This document shows positions 14,951-22,864 of a stretch of 38,394 nt of DNA, in pieces. The stretch comes from Candidatus Peregrinibacteria bacterium (lineage in GTDB: Bacteria; Patescibacteriota; Gracilibacteria; UBA1369; LOWO2-01-FULL-3), in NCBI GenBank assembly GCA_030688025.1, contig JAUYJL010000029.1, positions 1-38,394 of the forward strand, written 5' to 3'. Position 1 is the stretch's first letter; each line of letters begins with the position of its first letter. Position numbers and translations under genes: made by a program. The notes under the pieces are model-generated. The model did not search any database and was not told where the DNA came from. It was given only the letters and a program-made list of their open reading frames with translations.

Positions 14951-15016
14951 CTCCTAGACTTAAGACGGATTTCCTACAAAAGGAGTCTAAGTTCTAGGGA
15001 ATGTCTTCCCACTTTT
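14914..15016 (-). terminator. long inverted repeat downstream of rplL, probable terminator
   Basis: The 26-bp arms 14914-14939 and 14991-15016 are reverse complements with one mismatch. The 51-nt loop can form a further short stem. Read on the minus strand after rplL, the second arm runs into TTTTTT (14917-14912), as in an intrinsic terminator. The arms are much longer than needed, and one arm is duplicated at 14849-14874, so this may be a repeat element reused as a terminator. Confidence 0.65.
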
Positions 15017-15034
15017 CATTACTAATCTAGTGTC

Positions 15035-15424
15035 CTATTGAAGCTCAACTGAAGCTCCAACTTCCTCAAGTTTCTTTTTGATATCTTGAGCTTCTGCCAT
15101 GTCGATGTTCTCTTTAACAGCTTTTGGAGCTGCATCAACAAGATCCTTAGCCTCTTTAAGACCAAGACCTGTAATTTCACGAACAATCTTGATAACAGAG
15201 ATTTTCTGTCCACCTGCTCCAGTCAACATTACTGTTTTCTTAGCATCTCCAGCCTCTTCTTCTGCTGCACCTGCTGCAGGACCGGCAACCATCATTGCGG
15301 CTGCTGCGCTAACACCGAATTTTTCTTCAAGTGCTTTTACAAGGTTTGCTAGTTCAAGAACTGGAAGTTTCTCAACCAATTCCATAATTTTTGCTGCATC
15401 AGCACTTAGTTCTAAATCTGACAT
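15035..15424 (-). CDS. rplL: 50S ribosomal protein L7/L12
   Basis: The 129-residue acidic stalk protein has its N-terminal dimerisation domain (about 8-35, [21 protein letters not shown]), an Ala-rich hinge (about 39-60) and the C-terminal factor-binding domain. The latter contains [32 protein letters not shown], the region that recruits elongation factors. Length and all blocks are normal. It lies 27 nt after rplJ in one operon. It starts without a Shine-Dalgarno motif despite being a highly expressed gene. Confidence 0.98.
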   Translation of the reverse strand: MSDLELSADAAKIMELVEKLPVLELANLVKALEEKFGVSAAAAMMVAGPAAGAAEEEAGDAKKTVMLTGAGGQKISVIKIVREITGLGLKEAKDLVDAAPKAVKENIDMAEAQDIKKKLEEVGASVELQ

Positions 15425-15451
15425 ATATTTTTAAGTTAAAATATTAATAAA

Positions 15452-15955
15452 TTAAGCTGTTTGTCCTTGTTTTTCTGAAATAGCTTGAAGAACACGAGCA
15501 AATCCAGAAATAGGAGCGTTGAACAGATAAACAAGTTGTGTAAGAAGTTCTTGTTTGCTTGGAAGAACAGCAAGCTGTTTAGTTTCCACGACAGACAATA
15601 TTTTTCCTTCAAAAAGAGATCCTCTAAGTTTCAAAGCTTTGTTCTTCTTGGCAAAATCATGAATAATTTTTGCCGCTCCTGCAACTTCTTCTTGCAAAGA
15701 AAAAGCCGCTCCAACAGGTCCTTCTATTATGCTATCAGGGATTTCATCGTATCCGGATTCCTTTGCCGCAAGTCTCAAAAGAGTCTTCTTCGCCACACTA
15801 AATGTGATTCCGCTTTCTCTTAACTTTGTGCGCAAATTCTTGAAATCTTTAACTGAAAGCCCCTGATAATCAGCGAAAACCACCGATTTAGCTGAGCTGA
15901 ACTGATCTTTTAGATCAGACAACGCTTGCTTTTTTTCGTTCTTTGTTAATGTCAT
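15452..15955 (-). CDS. rplJ: 50S ribosomal protein L10
   Basis: The 167-residue protein anchors the L7/L12 stalk to 23S rRNA. It shows the family pattern: KNEKKQALSDLKDQFSSAKSVVFADYQGLSV at the N-terminus, then LRTKLRESGITFSVAKKTLLRLA, then the C-terminal helix that binds L12 dimers. It is first in the rplJ-rplL operon. The upstream leader contains the L10 autoregulatory RNA signature and an intrinsic terminator, so the operon is probably under feedback attenuation. rplK and rplA, usual neighbours, are absent here. Confidence 0.97.
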   Translation of the reverse strand: MTLTKNEKKQALSDLKDQFSSAKSVVFADYQGLSVKDFKNLRTKLRESGITFSVAKKTLLRLAAKESGYDEIPDSIIEGPVGAAFSLQEEVAGAAKIIHDFAKKNKALKLRGSLFEGKILSVVETKQLAVLPSKQELLTQLVYLFNAPISGFARVLQAISEKQGQTA

Positions 15956-16111
15956 ATATTATTTAAGATTAAAAAAATCTCGATTGTCATTAGACTATCG
16001 AGAACAAAGAAGTTTAACTATCGACTTAAATCTCATTTGTCTCGGCAGGTCTTATAAATTGCCCGCTGTCTATGACTGGAGAAATTTACCATAAAAAGCC
16101 CAAAAGTCTAA
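15956..16111 (-). promoter_or_regulatory. L10 ribosomal-protein leader with promoter
   Basis: On the minus strand a tentative promoter TTAGAC (16111-16106), 17 bp, TAAATT (16088-16083) is followed by the leader. The leader carries AGACAGCGGG (about 16071-16062) and, 12 nt later, CCTGCCGAGA (16049-16040). This pair of elements is typical of the L10 leader RNA bound by L10(L12)4 in many bacteria. It lies 85-115 nt before the rplJ start, as expected. Confidence 0.75.
15971..16003 (-). terminator. attenuator hairpin before rplJ
   Basis: On the minus strand, TCTCGAT (16003-15997) pairs perfectly with ATCGAGA (15984-15978) around a 12-nt loop, followed by seven T (15977-15971). It ends about 16 nt before the rplJ ATG. 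TCGATAGT is present twice on the leader strand, so an upstream copy could compete for the 3' arm. Confidence 0.7.
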
Positions 16112-16172
16112 CGATTAAAATTGACAAAAGGGCAAGAATATTGTCAAAGAGTGCTTCCTGAAGGCTGTCTTC

Positions 16173-16201
16173 TTTTCAAAACTTAAACTTTCCGCTATAT
16201 T
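16173..16201 (+). promoter_or_regulatory. promoter of miaA-recJ
   Basis: A weak -35 TTTTCA (16173-16178), 17 bp, and -10 TATATT (16196-16201) precede the miaA ATG by 30 nt. Confidence 0.45.
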
Positions 16202-16231
16202 ACGCCCGCTTATAAATTACTAAAAAAAGGA

Positions 16232-17143
16232 ATGCACATCCTTAAAGAAGTAAAAAATTTCATTGCGTCCCACAAAAAACCTTTGATTGTCATTCTAGGG
16301 CCGACGGCTTCGGGAAAAACAGATTTATCTTTACAAATCGCCCACGCCATAAATGGCGAGATTATTTCGACGGATTCAAGACAGTTGTACAAAGGTCTTG
16401 AGATTGGTTCAGATATAATCACAGAAGAAAAAATGGAAGGTGTGCCACATCATATGATTGGCATAACTGAGCCAAAAAATACTATCACATTGGCGGAATA
16501 TCAGGACATGGCGACCGAAAAAATCAAAGAAATTGTAAAAAGAAAACATATCCCTATGCTGGTTGGAGGAACCGGGCTTTATATAAGTGCAATAACTCAA
16601 GGTTATCAGTTGCCACGAATGGAACCGGATTTGAAGCTTAGAGCTCGTTTATTTAAACAGGCGGAAAAATACGGGAATAATTATATCTATAAAAAACTCC
16701 AAAAACTTGATCCCTCTGCGGCGAAACGCATTCATCCAAACAATATTGTTTACGTCGTAAGGGCGATAGAAATAAACGCCATAAAAAAAGAAAATAAAAA
16801 GGACAAAAAAATTAATCCGAAATATGATATTTTTATGGTGGGAATAGATTGGCCTAGGGAAAAATTGTATGAAAGGATTGGTTTACGTGTAGAGAATCAG
16901 CTAAAAAGGGGACTTGTAAATGAGGTAAAGAATTTACTAAAAAAAGGGTATAATGAACCCCTGCCGGCGATATCATCTCTTGGAGCAAAAGAGATGATCC
17001 CTTACATCAAAGGAAAATCGTCACTCGAGGAATGCGTTGAGCTACTAAAAAAGAACACAAGAAATTACGCAAAGCGCCAAATGACATGGTTTAGGCGGTA
17101 TAAAAACATAAAGTGGCTTAAACCGGAGGACTTAAATAAATAA
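16232..17143 (+). CDS. miaA: tRNA dimethylallyltransferase
   Basis: MiaA transfers a dimethylallyl group to A37 of tRNAs that read UNN codons, the first step of ms2i6A formation. The 303-residue protein has the P-loop GPTASGKT (23-30), STDSRQLYKGLEIGSD (about 46-61), VGGTGLYISA and the C-terminal KKNTRNYAKRQMTWFRR block, which binds tRNA. The length is normal. recJ follows after 8 nt, so they form an operon. Confidence 0.97.
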   Translation: MHILKEVKNFIASHKKPLIVILGPTASGKTDLSLQIAHAINGEIISTDSRQLYKGLEIGSDIITEEKMEGVPHHMIGITEPKNTITLAEYQDMATEKIKEIVKRKHIPMLVGGTGLYISAITQGYQLPRMEPDLKLRARLFKQAEKYGNNYIYKKLQKLDPSAAKRIHPNNIVYVVRAIEINAIKKENKKDKKINPKYDIFMVGIDWPREKLYERIGLRVENQLKRGLVNEVKNLLKKGYNEPLPAISSLGAKEMIPYIKGKSSLEECVELLKKNTRNYAKRQMTWFRRYKNIKWLKPEDLNK

Positions 17144-17151
17144 AATATAAA

Positions 17152-18813
17152 ATGTCAGTATTCGGTAAAAAATGGATAATCAAAAACTCTAATACTTCTC
17201 TAAGTACTTTTCAAAAAATACTTGAGAATAGAGGAATTGTTGATGAAGATGAAAAATTGGAATTTCACGATCCATTCCTGTTTTCCGACATGGAAAAAGC
17301 AGTCAAAAGAATCTTTGAAGCGATTGAAAAAAAAGAAAGAATAATCGTTTTCGGAGATTATGATGTGGACGGAATTACTGGAAATTTGATTTTATATAGC
17401 ACATTGAAAAAAATGGGGGCGGTTGTGTCATATAGGCTTCCAAACAGGCTAAAAGACGGGTACGGACTTTCGGATAAATTCATCGATGAGTTCATAGAGA
17501 AAGATATAAATCTAGTCATCACTGTTGATTGCGGAATTTCATGTCGTCCACAAGTCGCAAAAGCAAAAGAAAACAATATCGACGTGATTATTACGGATCA
17601 TCATACAATTCCAAAAGAAGCTCCCGATGCCATCGCAATCATTCATCCAAAATATGACACATTGTATCCTTTCAAAGATTTGACCGGAGCGGGCGTTGCC
17701 TTGAAAATGGCGCAAGCTCTTCTTTTGCGAACAGAAAGCCAAGAATCAATGGAAGAGAGACTTAAAAGTTTGATAGATTTGGCGGCCTTGGGAACTGTTG
17801 CAGATTTAGGTCCTATAAAAGGAGAAAATAAATATATAGTAAGGGAAGGCCTGAAATCTCTCACAAATACTGCGTGGCCGGGACTGAAAAAATTATTAAA
17901 ACTTTCCGCAACAAAAGCGGAAGATGAAATAGATGGAAGTACGATAGGTTTCAAAATTGCGCCGCGCATTAATGCGGCAGGTAGAATAGGCGATCCATAT
18001 ACTGCGATGTCGCTTCTTCTTCAGGAAGAAGACGGGGAGAAAGTGGAAAAATTTGGGGACGAACTTGAAAATTTGAATATCAAAAGACAAGAGATGACAA
18101 AAATCGCGATGGAATCTGCAGAACAAATGTTTGTAAAAGGAGGACTTGAAAATAAAATATTGATTATAGAAAGCCAAGATTGGCATGTTGGAATTTTAGG
18201 ACTTGTTGCGGGAAGATTGGTAGAAAAATATGCAAGACCGGTGATTTTGATGCAAGATTTCGGCGACATTCTTGTGGGGTCGGCGCGAAGTCCGGAATAT
18301 TTTAATATAATTGAAGCCCTAACATCGTTCGCACATCTTTTGCCATCTTTCGGAGGGCATGCACAAGCGGGCGGATTCAATGTGAAGAAAAAAGATTTGG
18401 CAGAATTCAAAGAAAAGTTAATCGAATACGCAAACAAAAAACTCGAAGATAACGAGCTAAAGCCATCTTTGATAATAGATTGCGAACTTAATCCTGATGA
18501 AATCAGTTTTGAATTCATAGAAAAAATGAACAAACTAAAACCATTCGGAATTGAAAACTTGAGACCTGTCTTTATTATGGAAGGCCTTGAGCCATATTTC
18601 ATAGATCAAGTCGGAAAAGAAAAAGATCATTTGAAATTTATGGTTAAGACAAAAGACAAAGAAGTAAATGTCATAGGGTTCAGGATGGGAGAATTCATGT
18701 CAGACATTAGACAGCACAGAAAGATAGATTTGGTTTTCACTATTGAGAAAAATGTTTGGAACGACAAAGCAAAAATCCAATTCAAAGCAATAGACTTCAG
18801 GGAAAACAAATAG
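17152..18813 (+). CDS. recJ: single-stranded-DNA-specific exonuclease RecJ
   Basis: RecJ degrades single-stranded DNA 5' to 3' in recombination and mismatch or excision repair. The 553-residue protein carries the DHH phosphoesterase motifs: F-G-D69-Y-D71-V-D73 (motif I), V-D126-C-G (motif II), D149-H-H (motif III) and a later FGGHAQAGGF block (DHHA1 domain, about 400-410). The C-terminal OB-fold region (about 460-550) is present. Length matches normal RecJ. It lies 8 nt after miaA. Confidence 0.96.
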   Translation: MSVFGKKWIIKNSNTSLSTFQKILENRGIVDEDEKLEFHDPFLFSDMEKAVKRIFEAIEKKERIIVFGDYDVDGITGNLILYSTLKKMGAVVSYRLPNRLKDGYGLSDKFIDEFIEKDINLVITVDCGISCRPQVAKAKENNIDVIITDHHTIPKEAPDAIAIIHPKYDTLYPFKDLTGAGVALKMAQALLLRTESQESMEERLKSLIDLAALGTVADLGPIKGENKYIVREGLKSLTNTAWPGLKKLLKLSATKAEDEIDGSTIGFKIAPRINAAGRIGDPYTAMSLLLQEEDGEKVEKFGDELENLNIKRQEMTKIAMESAEQMFVKGGLENKILIIESQDWHVGILGLVAGRLVEKYARPVILMQDFGDILVGSARSPEYFNIIEALTSFAHLLPSFGGHAQAGGFNVKKKDLAEFKEKLIEYANKKLEDNELKPSLIIDCELNPDEISFEFIEKMNKLKPFGIENLRPVFIMEGLEPYFIDQVGKEKDHLKFMVKTKDKEVNVIGFRMGEFMSDIRQHRKIDLVFTIEKNVWNDKAKIQFKAIDFRENK

Positions 18814-18879
18814 CTGGAAATTTTAATATAGGTCAGATATACTTACACCCTTTTTCAATGTCCTCTCGATTAGGGCGTC

Positions 18880-18908
18880 TTGACAGAAGGCTAAAAATGT
18901 TCTAGAAT
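18880..18908 (+). promoter_or_regulatory. promoter of the DHH phosphoesterase gene
   Basis: A perfect -35 TTGACA (18880-18885), 17-bp spacer and -10 TAGAAT (18903-18908). The leader to the ATG at 18933 is about 18 nt and has no Shine-Dalgarno motif. Confidence 0.8.
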
Positions 18909-18932
18909 ATATAGATTACGATTAAATAAAAA

Positions 18933-20321
18933 ATGACGATAAACACACAAAAACAAGTAGTAGAATTAATAAAAAGAAGCAAGAAAATTCTGGTATTGCC
19001 TTCAGCTCCGCTCGACGGTGATTCATTGGGAAGCGCTATCTCTTTATATCTTGCCCTCAAAAAATTACAAAAAGAGGTAACAGTAATTTGCAGTGAACAC
19101 ATCCCAGAAGTTCTGCAATTTTTGCCAAACACAAAAGTGATAAGCAACAGAATGATTTCTTCGGGAGATTTTATTATCACGATAGATTACAAAAATGTAA
19201 AAATCGAAAACATAAAAACCGAAGACGAAAATGGAAAATTAAATATTACAGTTACTCCAAAAGACGGAAGGTTATCTGAAGAAAACATCTCTTTCTCGTC
19301 CGGCGGAATAGAATATGATTTGATAATCACTGTAGATACTGCGGAACTCACACAGTTAAGAGATTTATACGAAAAAAATATAGAAATTTTCCATCAAGTT
19401 CCAGTAATAAATATTGATCATCACATTTCAAATTCTCATTTCGGAAAATTGAATTTCGTCGATATTATGGCATCTTCAACGACAGAAATAATTTTGCCAA
19501 TCATTGAAGAATTGGCCTCCGAAGAAAAAGTGGATTTAATGGACGAAGACATCGCAACACTTTTGCTCGCAGGAATAATTACCGACACTGGAAGTTTTCA
19601 AAACGCAAATACAACTCCAAAAGCCTTTGCGCGTGCGGCACAGTTGATCGCTTACGGAGCGCGTCAGCAAGAGATAATTCAGCACATATATAAGACAAAA
19701 CAATTAAGCCAACTTAAACTTTGGGGTAGAGTTCTTTCAAAAATCCAAATTGATGAAAAACACAGAATAGTTTGGTCTGCGGTAAGTAAGCAGGATTTCA
19801 AAGACACGGAAAGTTTCGAAGATCAGACGGGGGATATCATTGATGAATTGATGACAAATGCTCCAGGTGCAGAAGTAATTTTGCTTCTAAAAGAAAAACA
19901 AGACGGAACAATTTCAGCAAGTGTTAGGACCACAAGTCCATCGGTTGACGCCGCGAAAATAGCGGAAGCCTTTGGAGGAGGAGGGCATAATCAAGCGGCA
20001 GGTTTCAGAGTTTCAAACATGAGTTTGATGGATGCGGAACATAAGATAATAAATTTCTTAAAAACTTTTCAGGAAGAAAGATTAGGCGTTATAGCAGAAA
20101 GAGAAGAAGTCGAAATTATCGATGTTGAAGGTCTCATGAATCAGGCTAAAGAAGCTGAAAAAGCTCAGGACATCATAAATAATGAAGTCCTCCCGCAAGC
20201 GATTGAAGAACAAAAGCCAAAAACTGAATCAGAACCAAAGAGCAAAACAAAAAAAGAATTCAATCTCAAAACCCCTAAAGAGAAACCTTCTTCGGGTACC
20301 TCTTATCGCTTTGAGGATTAA
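18933..20321 (+). CDS. nrnA: NrnA-like DHH/DHHA1 phosphoesterase with C-terminal extension
   Basis: The 462-residue protein resembles nanoRNase/pAp phosphatase NrnA, which degrades 2-5-nt RNAs or pAp. Visible are P-L-D28-G-D30-S-L-G-S (motif I), VDTAEL (motif II), N-I-D-H-H (motif III, about 157-161), ITDTGSFQ and the DHHA1 block FGGGGHNQAAGF (about 348-359). It is longer than the usual 320 residues: an insertion of about 40 residues lies between motifs I and II, and the last 90 residues are a charged, low-complexity tail. The His that normally opens motif I (H-x-x-P-D-G-D) is replaced by Ser24, so metal binding may differ. The 3' end overlaps the convergent transporter gene by 47 nt. Confidence 0.85.
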   Translation: MTINTQKQVVELIKRSKKILVLPSAPLDGDSLGSAISLYLALKKLQKEVTVICSEHIPEVLQFLPNTKVISNRMISSGDFIITIDYKNVKIENIKTEDENGKLNITVTPKDGRLSEENISFSSGGIEYDLIITVDTAELTQLRDLYEKNIEIFHQVPVINIDHHISNSHFGKLNFVDIMASSTTEIILPIIEELASEEKVDLMDEDIATLLLAGIITDTGSFQNANTTPKAFARAAQLIAYGARQQEIIQHIYKTKQLSQLKLWGRVLSKIQIDEKHRIVWSAVSKQDFKDTESFEDQTGDIIDELMTNAPGAEVILLLKEKQDGTISASVRTTSPSVDAAKIAEAFGGGGHNQAAGFRVSNMSLMDAEHKIINFLKTFQEERLGVIAEREEVEIIDVEGLMNQAKEAEKAQDIINNEVLPQAIEEQKPKTESEPKSKTKKEFNLKTPKEKPSSGTSYRFED

Positions 20322-21213
20322 AAATAAACTGTAAAGGGATAAGTCCAAGAGCCCAGATCACCTCGTATAAAACGCATAATAGCGTTGTTTTTTGATCGAA
20401 ATATTGGCCTGACAAAACTATCGAAAACCCAACATTGAAATATGCAAAAATAATAATGTTTGTGACGGTGCAGCTTTTTTGAGATTTCAAAAGTGAAAGA
20501 AGAATCGCAATAACATGCAAAATAGCAGAGAACGCCAAGATAAAAATAAACAAAGAAAACGATTTTGAAAGATCTGAAAGAATCAAATTCGCAAAAGGCG
20601 CGATAACGCAGATATTAAACAAAAATAGATGTATCGAAATTATTGAGGCTGATTTTTCTGCAACAAAATTTGCAAACTTTGGTAAAAATTTTCTTGATAA
20701 AAATGCTAATAAAAAAGGTAAAAACACTATTATTCCCAAGAAAATCATCATGTTTAAAATATCTAAATTTACTTTAACGCCAATGGAATAAAGTAGAACA
20801 AGTGGCAAAGTGATTGGCGTAATAAGATTTGTAATAACTGAAATTATCATTCCAAGTTTTATATTCCCTTTCAATACTAGCAAAAGTCCAGGAGTCGCCA
20901 TTGCTGATGGTGTAGCCGAAAGAAGCATCACTGCAATCCTATAATCTTCAGGAACGTATCTCAAAAAAGCAAAAGCTATCAAAGGAATTCCAATCATTTT
21001 CATAAGACTAATGAAAATGATATATGCAGGTTTTTTTAAATTTACAATTATTTCTGAAGGTTTTATTTTTAATGCTGAGATATATAAAAGAACAACAAGT
21101 CCAATAGTGATATACAATCTCATGAGCATTGGAACTGTATCTCCGCTAATGAAACGACCAACAAGAAGGCCGACAAAAAGACCTGCAGAAACTACAACCC
21201 CAAAGTACTTCAT
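20275..21213 (-). CDS. BASS/SBF-like transporter
   Basis: The 312-residue protein has about nine to ten hydrophobic segments and almost no soluble domains. The block SATPSAMATPGLLLVLKGN (about 118-136), followed by ITNLITPITLPLVL, matches the pattern of the bile acid:sodium symporter superfamily (SBF), where a Pro/Ser-rich crossover is followed by K-G-(N/D)-x3-(G/S). An auxin-efflux-carrier (AEC) permease, which shares the fold, is a possible alternative. The substrate cannot be read from sequence. It begins in an ATGA overlap with the upstream small membrane-protein gene. Confidence 0.7.
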   Translation of the reverse strand: MKYFGVVVSAGLFVGLLVGRFISGDTVPMLMRLYITIGLVVLLYISALKIKPSEIIVNLKKPAYIIFISLMKMIGIPLIAFAFLRYVPEDYRIAVMLLSATPSAMATPGLLLVLKGNIKLGMIISVITNLITPITLPLVLLYSIGVKVNLDILNMMIFLGIIVFLPFLLAFLSRKFLPKFANFVAEKSASIISIHLFLFNICVIAPFANLILSDLSKSFSLFIFILAFSAILHVIAILLSLLKSQKSCTVTNIIIFAYFNVGFSIVLSGQYFDQKTTLLCVLYEVIWALGLIPLQFIFNPQSDKRYPKKVSL

Positions 21214-21446
21214 TGAGTAGGCGGTTTAGTTGTAGGAGGTTCAACATTTGGAGCATGGTCCGGAAGATTGTTCCCATTTGGGTTCACAGAAACCGTATTG
21301 TTCTCGGAAACGGTAACGTCAACTGCAGAATATTCTCCGGAATTATTTACAAGCGAATAAATATATCCACCAACCACAACGGCAATAGCAATCAAAGCCG
21401 CCGTAATAACAACTAAATAATTTTTTGAAGAAACTTGTTTTGCCAT
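21210..21446 (-). CDS. 78-residue single-pass membrane protein
   Basis: The small protein has a Lys-containing start, one transmembrane helix (about 10-32) and an extracytoplasmic tail rich in Asn, Pro and Thr (ending NVEPPTTKPPTQ). I do not recognise a family. Its TGA stop overlaps the ATG of the BASS-like transporter gene (ATGA), so the two are probably co-translated. It lies 25 nt after the SLH-protein gene on the same strand. Confidence 0.65.
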   Translation of the reverse strand: MAKQVSSKNYLVVITAALIAIAVVVGGYIYSLVNNSGEYSAVDVTVSENNTVSVNPNGNNLPDHAPNVEPPTTKPPTQ

Positions 21447-21471
21447 TTTTTTTTAATTTAAAAATTTACTG

Positions 21472-22788
21472 TTAGAATGTATTCGTTTTTCCGTCTCTCT
21501 TGTCCAAAATAGTATCACTATTCCTCTCATATTTGAAAGTTTTATTAACGCCAGCACTATAATAGTAGTCGACCGGCCCAGTTCCAACTCCGATAGAATC
21601 AGTCTCTATAATAGTCTTATCAGCAAGCTTATTTAGCATACTCATGCCTTTTCCTTCCACCAAAATTTTGGAATAAATCTCATTCAAAACTTCAGTATAA
21701 TCAGTCGTGTCTCCGGACGGTAACGCCTTATATTCAAAAGTCGCCAACATCGCTTTTATGTATTGCTGCAATTTGAAGCCCAAAACCCCTCCACCAAATT
21801 CCGTATAAACAACCAAAACTTTTCCACTATCCAGATACACATACCAATCTACCGTCCTTGATTTAGGATACAAAACCTCCATCGCAGAAAGTCCGTGAAG
21901 TTTAAACTCGGTATATTCAGCGCCAGGAAAAGCTAGTTTCAAATTCTCAAAATACAAATCACTCGCAATATTCGCTTCATTGTCATCCAAAGTTACCCAA
22001 ACCTTACCAGAATTTGGATAAACTTTCGCAGGGGAAAACTGTAAGAATTCTTTGTCCGCCACATAAAAAATAACTTCATTTTTATTCTCAATAGCAGGCC
22101 ATGTTTTATCATCATACTTTATCTGGAAGGGAAGATCTTTCCCGACAAAAGTTGCCCAGTTTGTATGAAGAGGAAAAGCTTCTCCATTTTTTTCGGACAC
22201 AATCATCATACGATAAACAACTTCGGCAAAAGCCTGACGAGTCATAGGTTGTTCAGCATGAAGATTTCCATAATCATCTGAAAGAACTATATTGTGATCT
22301 CTTGCATAAAGCGCATACGTCGCATACCAAGCGTCTTTTGTAGTATCGAGGAAAACGCTATTATCAACACTCTCCGGCACTTTTGCATTTCCAGCAATTT
22401 CAATAATTTTTAATGTCTCGGCAAGATTTATATTATTTGCAGGTTTAAATTTTCCGTCTTTATATCCAGAAAGCAATCCAGCCTCTTTACTTGCCATCAC
22501 GAAAGGAAAAAACCAATCGTCTTTTTTCACATCTGGAAATGATCCTTCAAACGTTTTGTCATAAGGCACATTGAAAGCTTTCACTATCATTTTCGTAGCT
22601 TCGGCACGATTTACAAGATCATTCGGCTTGAAAGTACCATCCTCATAACCATTGATTATCCCTTTATCTACAAGATATTTTATTGCGACAGAATGCTCAT
22701 TGTCACTTGAAACATCGGGGAAATCAGCTGCAAAAACAACACTCGAAGAAATCAAAAACAAAGAAAGTAAAACTAAAAATTTTTTCAT
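21472..22788 (-). CDS. secreted protein with three SLH domains
   Basis: The 438-residue protein has a signal peptide (MKKFLVLLSLFLISSSVVFA, cleavage after about 20) and three S-layer homology domains at about 22-65, 85-125 and 146-190. The first two show typical NGYEDGTFKPNDLVNRAEATKMI and SGYKDGKFKPANNINLAETLKII patterns. The third is weaker. The C-terminal 240 residues are beta-rich and not recognised. The SLH domains normally bind pyruvylated secondary cell-wall polymer, so the protein should sit on the cell surface. Confidence 0.9.
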   Translation of the reverse strand: MKKFLVLLSLFLISSSVVFAADFPDVSSDNEHSVAIKYLVDKGIINGYEDGTFKPNDLVNRAEATKMIVKAFNVPYDKTFEGSFPDVKKDDWFFPFVMASKEAGLLSGYKDGKFKPANNINLAETLKIIEIAGNAKVPESVDNSVFLDTTKDAWYATYALYARDHNIVLSDDYGNLHAEQPMTRQAFAEVVYRMMIVSEKNGEAFPLHTNWATFVGKDLPFQIKYDDKTWPAIENKNEVIFYVADKEFLQFSPAKVYPNSGKVWVTLDDNEANIASDLYFENLKLAFPGAEYTEFKLHGLSAMEVLYPKSRTVDWYVYLDSGKVLVVYTEFGGGVLGFKLQQYIKAMLATFEYKALPSGDTTDYTEVLNEIYSKILVEGKGMSMLNKLADKTIIETDSIGVGTGPVDYYYSAGVNKTFKYERNSDTILDKRDGKTNTF

Positions 22789-22809
22789 AGGAAAGTTTTA
22801 TTTAAACTA

Positions 22810-22837
22810 AATATACACCAAATAAAACGCAATTCAA
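22810..22837 (-). promoter_or_regulatory. promoter of the SLH-protein gene
   Basis: On the minus strand, TTGAAT (22837-22832), 16 bp, and TATATT (22815-22810). The ATG lies 21 nt further on. Confidence 0.55.
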
Positions 22838-22864
22838 ACGCGACAGTTACAAAAAACGTGAAGA

